A stretch of DNA of 64,000 nucleotides from Tiliqua scincoides (GCF_035046505.1 NC_089821.1:170889531-170953530), one strand, 5' to 3'; positions 12,353 through 23,937 are shown, counted from the stretch's first letter. Made by a program: numbers and translations. Notes: generated by a model from the letters alone, not told the origin.

Positions 12353-12565
12353 CAACCATTTTCAACCACTGTGCCGTGGCACACTGGTGTGCCTTGATTG
12401 TTCTGCAGGTGTGCCACGGGAGTTTGGGTGAGGGTCATTTATTAGTAGGGCCATTGGGGAATGTGAGCCTGGTGTGCCTTGTCAATTTTCAAAAACTGAT
12501 GGTGTGCCTTGACAATTTGAGTACCTTGTCAGTGTGTCGTGAAATGAAAAAGGTTGACAATCCTG
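12353..12565 (+). mobile_element. hAT MITE 'GTGCC' family, perfect 8-bp duplication
   Basis: Ends CAACCATTTTCAACC and GGTTGACAATCCTG. CCTTAGAC is found on both sides (12345-12352 and 12566-12573). The body carries repeated GTGTGCC(T) blocks and is shared with 33065, 39313 and 43890. Confidence 0.9.
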
Positions 12566-13109
12566 CCTTAGACAAACTGATGCAATGAATTCCTATATAT
12601 TTAGGCTTCTCAGAAATTGCTTTCACTCACGTAGTCTGAACGCTTTGGACTCTCTTCTCTCTGTCCACCCCTTCCCATGCCAACAAACAATCATTTCATC
12701 AACAGTCTTTAATTTCAGCTCTTCCCCTCTGTCAGCTACGCTCAGCTCTTAATCTTTCAATGCTGCCAGACACCACCGGTGCAGCAATTCCCATTGGTTG
12801 ATTGCTTTTGTGGTCTGGTAGTCCAAGAAACTGTAAACATTCATAAAGGGAATGATTGGAAACCACAGATGCACCTGGTATAAGGCCAGAGGTCAATGGA
12901 CACTTTGCATACTATTTCATTCTGATTTGTGCATGAGGTGACACATTCAATTATTCCTGATCTTATAAGATTTGAGTCTCCCCTTTCTGGGCTTTCATTT
13001 TATATTGTGAGCTATAGGATTAGAATAACAAAATACTGTTTAGCGTAGAATGGCAAAGTTTTGATTTTTTCTCTCTTATAAGTCCATGTTTTATTGTTAT
13101 GGTATTGGA

Positions 13110-13642
13110 CAGCCCAGTCCTATCCAGGATTCAGCTCTCAGAAGCAGGGCTTCACAACGGTGGCAGAGTCTTCTGCTGTTGTGAAATGGTTGCCAATGGA
13201 GCACACAGCACTCGGTCAGCTGCCATTTTAGCAACTCTATCACAACAGGCCTCCAACTCCACTGCTGGACCCTGCCATGCCAGCCAGATCAGATAAGGCA
13301 GCAGTGGGGGTGGGAAATAAGGGGAGGGAAGGGCAAAATGGGGCAGCGAAGAGGGAGGTATGGAGCAGGAGGACAGTGGGAGCGAGTGGATCTGGCAGCA
13401 GTGGCATGGGCAGAATCTTATCCCCTCTTTTCAAACTGCCCCGTCCCCTCCCTTCCTTCCTGACAAGCTGGTGCAGGTCTGAGGAGACTCATTGTGGAGT
13501 GAGAGGCTTACAGAGCGGTAAGGGGAAATAATCACCCTTTCCCCTCCAAAGTCTCCTGATCTGGCCCCCCTCCACTGGGTACAGTGTGTACCTTTCTGAC
13601 ATAGCAGCATCTATGGGGATGGGAAAGGATAGGACTGGGCTC
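13110..13642. mobile_element. Harbinger-like long MITE
   Basis: Starts CAGCCCAGTCCTATCC and ends GGATAGGACTGGGCTC as inverted repeats. The interior has the family's usual pieces: a stretch near TTGTGAAATGGTTGCC and a GC-rich block. TCA follows the right end. Confidence 0.6.
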
Positions 13643-13899
13643 TCAGTAACCCACAGTGCAATTCTACAGTATGTATGTTTACTAAGAAGAAAGTTCCACT
13701 GTATTCAGTGAGACATTTCCAGGAGAGCATAATTAGAACTGCAGTCCTAATAAATGACCCTCTGAATTATGCTCTGGTTGTAAGTAAAAGTTTGTTTCCA
13801 CCGAACACATGCCTGGAATCACTTGTGTAGGGAGACCTGCTATGATCAGTGGTACCCATGTTAATGCTACCTTATATTAACCAACATTACTGTCAATCA

Positions 13900-14101
13900 G
13901 GGTGCAATCCTAAGCCCTTATGTCAATGTTTTCAAGCACTGGCGTAAGGGAAATGAAGCTTCGAGGTAAGGTCAACAAACATTCCCTTGCTTTGAGGAGG
14001 CCTCTGTGAGTGACCCTCAACTGCAGGATGCAGCACACGTCCCGTTGGCACCGCTATGCCAGTGCTGGAAAGCACTGACATAAGGGGTTAGGATTGTGCC
14101 C
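13900..14101. mobile_element. Harbinger-like MITE, ~200-bp subfamily
   Basis: Starts GGGTGCAATCCTAAGCC and ends GGTTAGGATTGTGCCC. Near-identical in plan to 8932-9132, with the shared block GGATGCAGCACA. Left flank TCA, right flank ATA. Confidence 0.65.
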
Positions 14102-14113
14102 ATAGTCTTATAA

Positions 14114-14200
14114 TGCAGTATTTCTCAATGTTTGTCCTCCATCGTACCACTTCACATGGTCCACCTATTTGAAGTACCACCGGAAATAACTGGTGATGAT
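14114..14200 (+). mobile_element. Possible hAT-like end fragment
   Basis: CAGTATTTCTCAATG followed by text resembling a 'constant deficit' hAT end (…CCACCTATTTGAAGTACCACC). No right end was found. Confidence 0.35.
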
Positions 14201-14444
14201 ATCATCACCAGTTACTCTTGGGTTGAGAGGCCAGATGCGACATGAAAACACCAGTAAGAGGCTGGGAGGGCTTTTCTGAGAGTGGAAAAGCATGCTTTGA
14301 AGCTCTGCCCACTAGTGCATTGGATGGTAAAACCTGCTGTAATGTCCAATTAAATTTTGATTTTCAGTGCTAGTAACAGCTAGAAACAGTCTTGCCTCAA
14401 GTGTATAACTGAAACACACTAATGCAGAATAAATAGGTTCTTGT

Positions 14445-14603
14445 CATTTATTTATTTTTATTTATTCACATTTTTATGCTGCCCTTCCTCTACAGAGCTC
14501 AGGGCGGCGTACACAGCGCTCCCCTCCTTTTGTCCTCACAACAACCCTGTGAGGTAGGTGAGGCTGAGAGAAAGTGACTGGCCCAAGGTCACCCAGGAAG
14601 CTT
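14445..14603 (-). mobile_element. Sauria-type SINE, 3' part
   Basis: Reverse complement of the same family as 50-290: TTTATTTATT tail, CTCACAACAACCCTGTGAGG, GTAGGTGAGGCTGAGAGA, then CTGGCCCAAGGTCAC. The tRNA head is missing. Confidence 0.75.
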
Positions 14604-14816
14604 CAATTTTTTAAAAACCCTCAATACATTATTTAAGTTTAGCAGATGACTAATGCTTTTGTGTGCAGTGATCTTGCATTAAAATGATTCTGGCCTGTCA
14701 ACTATCTGATTCTGCAATGACTAACTTGTGGTTGTGCATTAATAATATGTAGAAACTAACAACTTCCAATGAGCAGAATATACTAAGAGATATATGTCTT
14801 TTGATTTTCTACACAG

Positions 14817-14932
14817 CTGAAGTCTACCCCAAAATGTATCACACCTGTTTTTTCCTAATAACGTACATGGCTCCACTGTGCCTTATGGTGTTGGCCTACT
14901 TGCAGATATTTCAAAAGCTCTGGTGCCGGCAA
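14817..14932 (+). CDS. HCRTR2: HCRTR2 exon 4 (TM5)
   Basis: Acceptor CTACACAG and donor GTAAGC. The phase-1 split codon is completed to alanine. It encodes EVYPKMYHTCFFLITYMAP then LMVLAYLQIFQKLWCRQ, helix 5 and the start of intracellular loop 3. It ends on a codon boundary. Confidence 0.97.
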
Positions 14933-15396
14933 GTAAGCTGTTCTTCTATTCAAATATATTAGAAGGTCTGTTAGAAGAGGCCCATTTTTGCAGTTTCATG
15001 TAGCCTCTCAAACACTGAAATATGTATGCATTTCAGTGACAGATACAAAAAATATGAATAGTACAGAGTTAAAGATTAATGTATACAGTATTGATCAGAG
15101 ATGAAGTCTCCCATATCAAAGGAATACTTCGTTATCCAGAACCATCAAAGACTCTGAATTAAGGTAGCAATGATGGATATAATGCACAGTCCAGTACTGT
15201 CTGCTAAGATGAGATCACTTTCTTTAGCATTTTATTCAGTTATTTCTGAGTGAAGTGGTGGGTGAAGGAAAACGGGAAAAGAAAACACGTAGAATCAAGA
15301 AGTGTTATGAAAATTTCATAAATACTTGCTTTGCTCTTTTGCACAATATATGTTATTTGCTTGTTTCCAATATATACTATTTGCTTGTATGATGGG

Positions 15397-16418
15397 CAGC
15401 CCAGTCCTACCTAATTCCCCATGTGATGATGTTGCTGCACCAACATGTATGCACCATGCGCATACTGCATCCCTGCACAGGGGAGTTTCAGATTGTGAAG
15501 TCCTCCTCAACATTTTTTTGTATTGGCAACCTTCAGTCTCGAAAGACTATGGTATCGCGCTCTGAAAGGTGGTTCTGGCACAGCGTCTAGTGTGGCTGAA
15601 AAGGCCAATCCGGGAGTGACAATCCCTTCCACACCGGAAGCAAGTGCAGTCTGTCCCTGGTCTGTCTCCCTGGCTATGGGCCTTCCTTCTTTGCCTCTTT
15701 GCCTCAGACTGTTGGCAAAGTGTCTCTTCAAACTGGGAAAGGCCATGCTGCACAGCCTGTCTCCAAGTGGGCCGCTCAGAGGCCAGGGTTTCCCACTTGT
15801 TGAGGTCCATCGCTAAGGCCTTCAGATCCCTCTTGCAGATGTCCTTGTATCGCAGCTGTGGTCTACCTGTAGGGCGCTTTCCTTGCACGAGTTCTCCATA
15901 GAGGAGATCCTTTGGGATCCGGCCATCATCCATTCTCACGACATGACCAAGCCAACGCAGGCGTCTCTGTTTCAGCAGTGAATACATGCTAGGGATTCCA
16001 GCACGTTCCAGGACTGTGTTGTTTGGAACTTTGTCCTGCCAGGTGATGCCGAGGATGCGTCGGAGGCAGCGCATGTGGAAAGCGCTCAGTTTCCTCAACA
16101 TATGGGAACATTTATTCCCTTGTCCGGGAAAAGCCCTCACCACCCCTCTGTGTCTATTTGGACCTGATTCAGCTATAAGCTGGTGCAAGTCCAAGTGTAC
16201 CAGGGATAGCAGATAGAGACCGAGATGTGGGATAGGATATTGGCAGTGAGCCCCTCATCTCTGCTCCATTCCTGCCCATTGCCATCCCATCCCTCCCCTC
16301 CCCACCTCCTTTCTGCCCTGCGGGGATGTGGACAGACCACTGGCATGCAGTTGCTTGCTACTTTTAGTAGTAGCTAGGTTGTGCTTCCAGCAACATTAGA
16401 CCAAATTAGGACTGGGCC
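15397..16418. mobile_element. Harbinger-like MITE split by a LINE insertion
   Basis: Starts CAGCCCAGTCCTACC and ends TTAGGACTGGGCC as inverted repeats. Without the LINE and its duplicated target it would be about 434 bp. The right half has the GC-poor/C-rich block typical of the long subfamily. Confidence 0.6.
15514..16091 (-). mobile_element. LINE 3' end (C-terminal ORF2 and short 3' UTR), 10-bp target duplication
   Basis: The minus strand encodes the tail of a non-LTR retrotransposon ORF2: KLSAFHMRCLRRILGITWQ, QRRLRWLGHVVRMDDGRIP, LLYGELVQGKRPTGRPQLR and a cysteine/histidine finger TCFRCGRDCHSRIGLFSH. The 3' UTR ends with CTTTCGAGACTGAAGG and a short A-rich tail. TCCTCAACAT flanks it exactly on both sides (15504-15513 and 16092-16101). 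The frame is open through the whole copy, so the insertion is fairly recent. I cannot assign the clade with confidence. Confidence 0.88.
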
Positions 16419-16938
16419 ATTGGTAGCGTTAAATACACTAGTATGAACTTACTCTTTTCACTGATGGAAAATCACAGATCTCATTTTTCACTTGTAGTTG
16501 TCAAATAATATATCACATTAAGGGAGATTAATCTAGTACACCCACTCAAAACTTAGCTTCAACACTTAACGCTGAAAATGTCACTGACACTGAATGGAGT
16601 AGGTATGCCATAATTGATTGCTGAAGTCACAGAAAATGTCCTTAATTTTTTTCCCCAGTGATATCAGAGATCATTACTTGAACCAATTGCTTTTCCTTTC
16701 ATTCTTACAGTTGCCAGTTTCATTTTTGTCAGATAACATTCTGTAAACTTTTAGCTCACTTAACACTAACTTCCCTGGGACATAAAAGTGTCCTCCAATG
16801 TTCAGCATAATTTATGGATTCCTCATATCATGGTAAGTATTATATATGTGCTGTAACACTGTTACACCAGCTCTACATCACTAGTGAGTGGCATTGATGA
16901 TCTGAAGTGGTAAGTCAACCCAGAATGATGCGCTGGTA

Positions 16939-17262
16939 CTTAAGAACATAAGAACAGCCCCACTGGATCAGGCCATAGGCCCATCTAGTCCAGCTTCCTA
17001 TATCTCACAGCGGCCCACCAAATGCCCCAGAGAGCACACCAGATAACAAGAGACCTCATCCTGGTGCCCTCCCTTGCATCTGGCATTCTGACACAGCCCA
17101 TTTCTAAAATCAGGAGGTTGCACTTACACATCATGGCTTGTAACCCGTAATGGCTTTTTCCTCCAGAAATCTGTCCAATTCCCTTTTAAAGGCGTCCAGG
17201 CCAGATGCCATCACCACATCCTGTGGCAAGGAGTTCCACAGAACAACCACACGCTCAGCATG
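16939..17262 (-). mobile_element. CR1/L2-superfamily LINE 3' end
   Basis: Reverse complement of the 3' part of the 3764-4553 element: TAAGAACATAAGAACAGCC, CACTGGATCAGGCCATAGG, then the end of ORF2 (…NSLPQDVV…). 5'-truncated. Confidence 0.85.
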
Positions 17263-17364
17263 AGTTGGGGCTTCCATGGCAGTAATAGTTGCTATTGTTA
17301 AAGTTAGTGTTCCTCAGAACTATTCATAGCATCAAATTGGGAAAGTGGCCCATGTGCTGCAGTT

Positions 17365-17815
17365 TACAGTCCAATCTTAATTAGGACCGGACTGGCATGA
17401 GGAAGGATTTATGACAGCCAAGCAGAATTTCACTGTTGTAAAATGGCTGTCAATGATGCATGCATCACACCACAGGCAGCCATATTCCAAATGCTGTCAC
17501 AGGAGGTGGCAGCACCAGAGGAATACTGAGTTAACCCTGCACACTTGCTGGTGACAGTAAACCAGGCTATGGGGGGTTCGGGCAGAACGTGGGTGGAATG
17601 GGGAGATCAGAACCGGGGGTGTGTGTCAGGGGTGGAATATTGGTGGCAATGGCTCTACTGACATCCTGTCCTCCATTTCATTCCTGAGACGCCTCCTTCC
17701 CTCTACGTCAACTTGTGTCAGACCCATTGGAGACCATGTGGGAGTGGGGGTGGGTAAGTAAAAGTAATTTTTACTTACCTCTTTGCCCCTGCACGGTCTC
17801 CAGCTGCCCATAAGC
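17365..17815. mobile_element. Possible Harbinger-like long MITE
   Basis: A start resembling CAGTCCAATCTTAATTAGG and interior blocks like those of 13110-13642 (TTGTAAAATGGCTGTCA). The right end is not clear. Confidence 0.4.
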
Positions 17816-18112
17816 TGTCAGTTTTTCATCAACCTAATGTTTTTGTTTATTTTCCTCTTCTGGGTTGCCTCAGTTTCCCTCTCTCAGTTCTAACAAAAGG
17901 GGCTCTGAGAACAAAACTAGAGATGCCCAAACCGAATGAAAATGATTTTTCAAACACTTTCATTTTATTCACAAGAAAGAGGCTTCATTGAAATCACTGG
18001 CGTTATTAAAATAATGTGTCTGCTTTATAACTGCAGTTGGCCAATCAGCACCAAGTATTTTCTCTTTGGTCAAACTGTAGTAATTAAAATTCCAATAACT
18101 ATATTCTGTTAG

Positions 18113-18333
18113 ATTCCAGGAACTTCGTCTGTAGTTCAGAAAAAGTGGAAGCCTCTGCAAACTACAGCACAGAGCCGTGGGCTTCAGCCATCAGCTCAGC
18201 TGAGGATTAGTGCTGTGGCAGCTGAAATCAAACAGATCCGAACCAGGAGGAAAACAGCACGTATGCTCATGGTGGTTCTCCTGGTTTTTGCCCTTTGCTA
18301 TTTTCCAATTAGTATTCTCAATGTATTAAAAAG
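18113..18333 (+). CDS. HCRTR2: HCRTR2 exon 5 (intracellular loop 3, TM6)
   Basis: Acceptor TATTCTGTTAG and donor GTAAGC. It encodes IPGTSSVVQKKWKPLQ, a basic loop with AAEIKQIRTRRKTARML, then TM6 VVLLVFALCYFPISILNVL with CYFP in place of the more usual CWxP. The loop segment between W and AAEIK is the least conserved part. It ends in phase 2. Confidence 0.97.
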
Positions 18334-18449
18334 GTAAGCATTGTGTACCATGAGTAATAACTATTTTGGAGGATTTGCTGGCTTAAAACTAATTTATTTC
18401 TAGTGATGATTTTGGAATTGAAAAATATACCATCATATTAAATAACTAA

Positions 18450-18992
18450 GGGCACAATTCTAACTATAGGCCAGCACAAGTCCTTTGTGCTGGCCCAAGA
18501 GGGTCACAAACATCCGTGAGTCAGTTGGGCCAGTGCAAGGATGCGCGCCGACCCACGGAGGCTGCATCCAACCTCCGCACAAATGTGGAGCTTGCGTCAG
18601 CTGAGCTCAGCTGATGCAGGGGTCTGGGGAGGGTGAGGAGGAGGCAGGAGGGGGCGTTCCAGGGTGGGAGGAGGATGGGCGGAAGGCATTCCAGGGGGCA
18701 GGTGGGTGGGGAGTGAGAGATGGGGCTAGGACCCAGCAGTTATGCTAGATCCCAACCCCATTTCCCGAGCAGCGTGTACTGGCTCCAAGCTGCTCTGTTT
18801 TCCTCGGAATTGTGTCACCTCCTGTAGTGGCACAGGTCTGAGTATACCCATTGGGGTTGCAGTGGCTCACTCAGGGGTAAGGGGAAGAGTTTCCCCTTAC
18901 CTCCAGCTGAGCCAATTCTGGCCCCAATCTTGCGCTGGATACAGTGCAGGTCTCCTGGCCTGCCTGTTCTAGTGCAAGATAGGATTGTGCTG
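18450..18992. mobile_element. Harbinger-like long MITE, TAA duplication
   Basis: Starts GGGCACAATTCTAACTA and ends ATAGGATTGTGCTG. TAA flanks both sides (18447-18449 and 18993-18995). 543 bp, GC-rich middle. Confidence 0.75.
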
Positions 18993-19003
18993 TAAGAAAC
19001 TAA

Positions 19004-19561
19004 CAGCCCAATCCTAACCTGCATTGGGACAGGCAGGCCAGCTGGGTCAAATTATCTTTTAGGCATAGAAGGGGGTAGACAGGCAGCCCAATCCAAACCT
19101 TCAGTTGAGCTGGTGCAGGAACTCAGGAGTTGGCTGAGCCAGCTTGCCAGGGCTGAATCCCATCCCTGCACCAAATAGAAGAGGTAGTTTTGCACCATGC
19201 AATGCAGGGGGTGGGAGAGGGTATTGGGAGGGTATTCAGGGGAAGAGGCCTTTCTGGACAGAGAAGGGCAGAATGGAGGGAGGATTCCACAGGAACAAAT
19301 GGGATTGATGGTGGCAGCGCACATCGTATCCTAATCCCCACTCCCAGGCCTGGCAGCCTTACATGGGTTACTTGGATTTGGGCCAGCTAAATAGCTGGTG
19401 CAGACCCAAGTAGCCCCATAGGGCAGACTGAAGCTCAACACAAGGTAAGGGGAAAAATATCCCCTTGTCCCGATGAGACCCCCAGCAGCATCCCAGCCTG
19501 CACTGGATACAGCACAGGCCACTGCGACCTGGCTGTACCAGCACAGGTTAGAACTATTCGC
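19004..19561. mobile_element. Harbinger-like long MITE, possibly two nested copies
   Basis: Starts CAGCCCAATCCTAACC after TAA (19001-19003) and ends near GGTTAGAACTATTCGC before TAA (19562-19564). A second start, CAGCCCAATCCAAACC, lies at about 19086, so one copy may sit inside another. It is nearly back-to-back with the element at 18450. Confidence 0.55.
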
Positions 19562-19933
19562 TAAGTGTAACCTCTGTTTTCTGTTGCAAGCAGCTAAACA
19601 ATAGTACACACATTTAGCTCTTTTAGGTGAACTGAGATGTGGAATTGTGTCCATATTTCTCCATCCAGCTAAGGTTATGCACAGGGAAGACTGTTTTTGT
19701 GAACATGTGGTCACTAGCTGGAAAAGGGTGTGTGGGCTAAATCTTGTTCGCTATGTAAAAGATCTGTGCTTACTTGGAAAACATAGATAGAATTTTGCCT
19801 TTTAACATTGACCCTGAGGCCACTGGGCAATTGTGGGCTGCGCTTCGATTCATATACCTCATAAAAATCTTTAGAAACAATCACAATTATACTTTTAACA
19901 TATGGTCTTCTTTTTCTTTCTCCCATTTCTAAG

Positions 19934-20055
19934 GGTATTTGGAATGTTTAACAATGCTGATGATAGAGAAACTGTATATGCCTGGTTTACATTCTCCCAC
20001 TGGCTCGTATATGCAAATAGTGCAGCAAACCCAATTATTTATAACTTTCTCAGTG
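19934..20055 (+). CDS. HCRTR2: HCRTR2 exon 6 (third extracellular loop, TM7)
   Basis: Acceptor CCATTTCTAAG and donor GTAAGT. It encodes VFGMFNNADDRETVYAW and TM7 YANSAANPIIYNFLSG with the NPIIY form of the NPxxY motif. The extracellular loop NNADD differs from the mammalian form I recall, while the helix is unchanged. It ends in phase 1. Confidence 0.97.
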
Positions 20056-20225
20056 GTAAGTTGATCAGCATGTTTCCTGTTCTTGGTGTAGAAAGCAATG
20101 CAGTCAACTAACAATCCAAGAACTATTGTAGCACTTTTAACCTTCAGAGCCTCTTTGTAGTGTCTTACGTGGGGTGGTCACCATTACTGCCATTATACAG
20201 AGAAAATGCATTGCCTAAGCCACAG

Positions 20226-20600
20226 GCAACCCAATCCTAACCCGCCCTGGAGCAGGCAGGTTGACTGGCCTGTGCTACATCCAGAGCAGGGTTGGGCTGG
20301 GTTGCAGTGCAACTCAGAATAAGGGGAATTCATTCCTATTACCCTGTGTTGTGTGTCACCAGCCCCTACGGGCTACTTCAATCTGTGCCACCTAAACTCA
20401 TGGCACAGATCTGAGTGGTGCAGTGTAAGGCTGGGTTGCCTGGGGGGGGCCTAAGTGCTGGATCCTGGTCCCATCATCCCTCCCAGGCCTGGCACTCCCA
20501 CTGGCCTGCCTGCCACCCGCACTCCCCCTGTCCCGGAGCACCCCCGGAACACCTCCCCTTGCCCTCCCCAGACCCCCTTACATTGGACAAACTTACCTTA
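20226..20600. mobile_element. Possible Harbinger-like long MITE
   Basis: A start like CAACCCAATCCTAACC with the family's GC-rich interior. The right end was not resolved. Confidence 0.4.
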
Positions 20601-21367
20601 GGCTGGTGCCATCGAGGTCAAATTTGTTCAGCAGGTACTACAAAAGATATCTGCAATATTTTATGCACATCACATCCATATTAGAATATGCAGTTATAGT
20701 CAGTACATGGTTGCTTGTATTACATTTTTATTCTGTAAGGTGCCTTGAACAAATTATATTTTTAAAGGTGAGTTAGTGTGTAAAATAAATAATAACAATT
20801 AAAACTAATGTGGGATGCATTTCAATACCAGCGCATTGGTGAGAAAAGATTTGTGAGAAATTTTGGTATCTCATTTGAATATATTTTATCACGAAACCAG
20901 CCCAAAAAACATGAGAATATGATTTTTGCAGCACAGCACAATCTGTTATCATGGTAACTGAATCAGGATTTTGGCCAAAAATAGGTAAAAATGTTAGAGC
21001 TTTTTTCTGGGGGGAAAATGTTTCTTGTTCCAGCTAGAACTGTTTCTTGTCCTACGCCAGCAGTCTACAAGATCCAACAGCAGATCATGAGACCCACCAC
21101 TGCAAATAGGATTGGTATGTTAATCAGTTACTGTGACCATGGGGGGGGGGTGTCAAATGGTGATTTTGAAAGGAGAATAACTAATCCAAAACAATCTGCA
21201 TAACAAAGGTAATCTTTTTGTTTTCTTGTCACCAACTTCTGTATTTACCCAGATTGTACTAATGGTATTAAACATTCTCCTTCAAATTCATTTTTATATG
21301 TGCATTGTCTGTCAAAATAAAATGTATAGTGTATTTTCTCATGATGTTGCTGCTATTTGATTGGCAG

Positions 21368-21591
21368 GAAAATTCCGGGAAGAATTTAAAGCAGCTTTTT
21401 CCTGTTGCTGTTTTGGCATTAACCATCACCAAGATGAACGGCTCCGAGGACGGACAAACACAGAAAGTCGAAAATCCTTGACAACTCAGATCAGCCATGT
21501 CGATCATGCTACAAAACTGTCTGAGCATGTTGCATTGACCAGTATAAGCACACCACCCATGGATAGCACTGGAACTGTTCACAGCTGGTAG
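21368..21591 (+). CDS. HCRTR2: HCRTR2 exon 7 (C-terminal tail, stop)
   Basis: Acceptor GATTGGCAG. It encodes KFREEFKAAFSCCCFG, the amphipathic helix 8 followed by three cysteines likely to be palmitoylated, then a serine/threonine-rich tail ending VHSW with stop TAG at 21589-21591. The tail has TESRKSLTTQIS and LSEHVALTSIS blocks that in mammals carry receptor-kinase and arrestin sites. The last ~15 residues are the most divergent part. Confidence 0.96.
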
Positions 21592-21879
21592 CATCTTAGC
21601 TTCCTGTAGTTTGTAAATTGAAATCTGTGCACCCAGTACTCTAAATCAGTAACCATCAGACTGCAGGCTGTGACATGGAACGCCAGACTCTGAACTGACA
21701 TGAAGTCAGTTCACGTACAAGAATCATATTCTAAGAGAAGCAACAGCTTTGTTGAGAAGCTTGTGCAATTTTCATATCATTTGCTTTTGAATTGTAAGAA
21801 GATGTAATTTGGGAACGTATTAATTTTTTTTAATATCTATATCTTTATTGGTCTGTTCTTCTGTTGGATTTGGTTCCTA

Positions 21880-21885
21880 AATAAA
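21880..21885 (+). terminator. HCRTR2 poly(A) signal
   Basis: AATAAA about 290 bp after the stop codon, in an AT-rich 3' UTR. Confidence 0.6.
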
Positions 21886-21930
21886 GAATGAGTATGTCTA
21901 CTGTTTTCCTGGATGTCTCAAAATATCAAC

Positions 21931-22124
21931 ATATAACATTAGCTTATACTGGGTCAGACCATTTGATTATCTAACCTGGTATTGTCTGTTTTTTCTGTTG
22001 GCATTTCTTCAGGATTTCAGGTCTTTTCCATCCTCTGTAACTTTATTCTGCAGATTAGAGATGCTAAACCTGGTTTTTCTACATGCTAAGTAGGCCCTCT
22101 ACCACTGAAGTACAGCATCTCCCC
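21931..22124 (-). mobile_element. tRNA-derived SINE with L2-like tail
   Basis: On the minus strand: GGGGAGATGCTGTACTTCAG (A-box region), AACCAGGTTTAGCATC (B-box region), a middle with CTGAAATCCTG, then a tail AGACAATACCAGGTTAGATA…GGTCTGACCCAGTATAAG. The tail resembles the L2-type LINE tail at 4490-4550. It starts right after the HCRTR2 poly(A) signal. Confidence 0.65.
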
Positions 22125-23515
22125 TCAATGTCAGTGAGCCTGAAGTATAATTTAGAATGACATAATAGTTAAAACCAGGACATATTCCCCAAACTATCAA
22201 CCCTATGTCAAGAGCCGATGTTATTATCCCTGCTTTGAGTAATAACTTTGCTTTTGATTTCAAGAAGGTGAGACCAGTCCTAGACACAGGGCCATATTCC
22301 AAAACTGAGCATGCTCAGCTTCTGATGTTGTGAGATGATACATTTCCCCATCCCACACTCCACTTTATTGGCCACCACTGGCAAGAAAATGAAGAGCTGT
22401 CTTGATGTAGGACATGAATAAATTTTAGAGAATGTAAGACTGTAGTGGGGGGGGGCACTACCAATTGTACCCATTTTGGAGCCAGAAGGCTTTCAAAAGT
22501 CAAAGCTGTATTGCCCCAATCAGAGCTGTGACCATATTGAGAAGAAGGAATTAGGTAGTGAGCCCCTAGTTGCTGAAGGTCCAATTACTTCAGCTTGGGG
22601 ATTAACCTGTGATTCAGAGAGATACTGCTCATCATCATCATCAAGTCTATGCAATGCAAGCACAATAAAGGGTCTTGTGACAAAGAGTGTCAGATTTATT
22701 ATGGCAGATCACAATAAATCTTTCAGACTTAAAGTGCGACAAGACTTGGTTGTTTTTTAGTTGCAATAATTCTTCAAATGTATTCACTGTGTTAGTCAAT
22801 TATTCAATTATGTGTCAAGTCTACTATTATTCAGTGCAATGTCTATGATGTTCTTATACACCACTTTGCTATTCCCATTGCAACTATGGAACACATAAAC
22901 ATGCAATCATAAAACAATGTAACGATATATGCAATTTTTACTTGATTATTGAATACATATACTGGTATATCATGACTTTACGCCAACATTGCCCATTCAA
23001 GGGGCCTGATGGCAAATAATTAACAGGATTATCCACTGCAAGAAAAACGATAGGACAGCAACAATAGAAGCATTATTAGATTTTTTAAAAATCAAAACAT
23101 AAATGAGACCAAAGATTTGGGCAAACAGAAGCCCAAAAGCAGTGTCTACAGCCATACACTTGCAGAATGGTAGTACACACACTCCTTTTTTTGGCAAAGC
23201 TCTTCCTAGGCCACTTTAGCCTCCCCATTTTTTAAGACCTTTTTCATTCCTGACCTTATCAGATTCTATCCTCCACTTTCACCATCAGGTAAGCTTATAT
23301 TTCTCAAGCCATGCCTACATGCCAGCTTTCTATGCTCTGATATTGCCACAGACTGCAGAAGGTTCCTCAGCTTAAATGTACCAGAAAGGGCCTTCAAACT
23401 TCTGAAGGAGAAACCACCTGGAAGCCCTGTTTTCTAAAGAAGTGTAGTGTCTGAACCACTCAGGATAAAGCACTGAAAGAGCCCACTGTTATTTCCTTCT
23501 TTGGTTAAGTCACTT
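22125..23515. other. HCRTR2-GFRAL intergenic DNA without recognised features
   Basis: AT-rich, with a short G-run near 22446 and ATC trinucleotides near 22630. No exon, RNA gene or repeat end recognised. Confidence 0.5.
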
Positions 23516-23523
23516 TTCTATAG

Positions 23524-23688
23524 TAGGGGTGAGCAAACTTTCAACTTTAGGGATCCTGGACCTTTAACAATTATATAGAAGAGGAAATTTCAGCAGGTGC
23601 AGCTTGTCATCTCACAGGTGAGATGCTGAAATTCTCTCCCCTACAAAATGGTTAAAGGTCCAGGATCCCTAAAGTTTGCCCACCCCTG
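23524..23688. mobile_element. Foldback hAT MITE with perfect 8-bp duplication
   Basis: Starts TAGGGGTGAGCAAACTTT and ends AAAGTTTGCCCACCCCTG. The long arms pair over about 70 bp (GGATCCTGGACCTTTAAC versus GGTTAAAGGTCCAGGATCC). TTCTATAG flanks both sides (23516-23523 and 23689-23696). It lies about 420 bp upstream of the GFRAL start codon. Confidence 0.92.
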
Positions 23689-23937
23689 TTCTATAGGGTG
23701 AAAAGTGAAATGCTTATGATCAGTTAACTGGGGCATCAGAATAACCTGAAGCTGAACATTTTGTTGACCAGTCATTTACGAAACAGACCACATTACTCAC
23801 CTGGAGTGATGAGTAGCATACAGCAGCAGAGATTTCTACATCAGCTCTACTCTGGAAAACCACAACAGGTGTGGAGGGTGAGCTTTATGGTTTCCCTGGG
23901 ATACTGGGTGGAGGTTGGAGAAGTCCCTACAGAGCTG

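Larger units (their letters stand above)
1..21885 (+). other. HCRTR2: HCRTR2 gene (orexin/hypocretin receptor type 2), exons 2-7; exon 1 outside window
   Basis: Class A G-protein-coupled receptor for the neuropeptides orexin-A and -B in the plasma membrane of neurons, where it promotes wakefulness, mainly through Gq. Six coding exons on the plus strand join at GT/AG sites with compatible phases (donor/acceptor phases 0,1,0,2,1) and no stop. They cover the receptor from the end of transmembrane helix 1 to the C-terminus. The assignment to type 2 rather than type 1 rests on my memory of the two proteins: the tail with TESRKSLTTQIS and KLSEHVALTSIS matches HCRTR2. The neighbours GFRAL and HMGCLL1 support this. 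Exon 1 (N-terminus and most of helix 1) must lie upstream, so intron 1 is longer than 6.8 kb. Introns are filled with SINEs, LINE ends and short DNA transposons. Confidence 0.96.
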
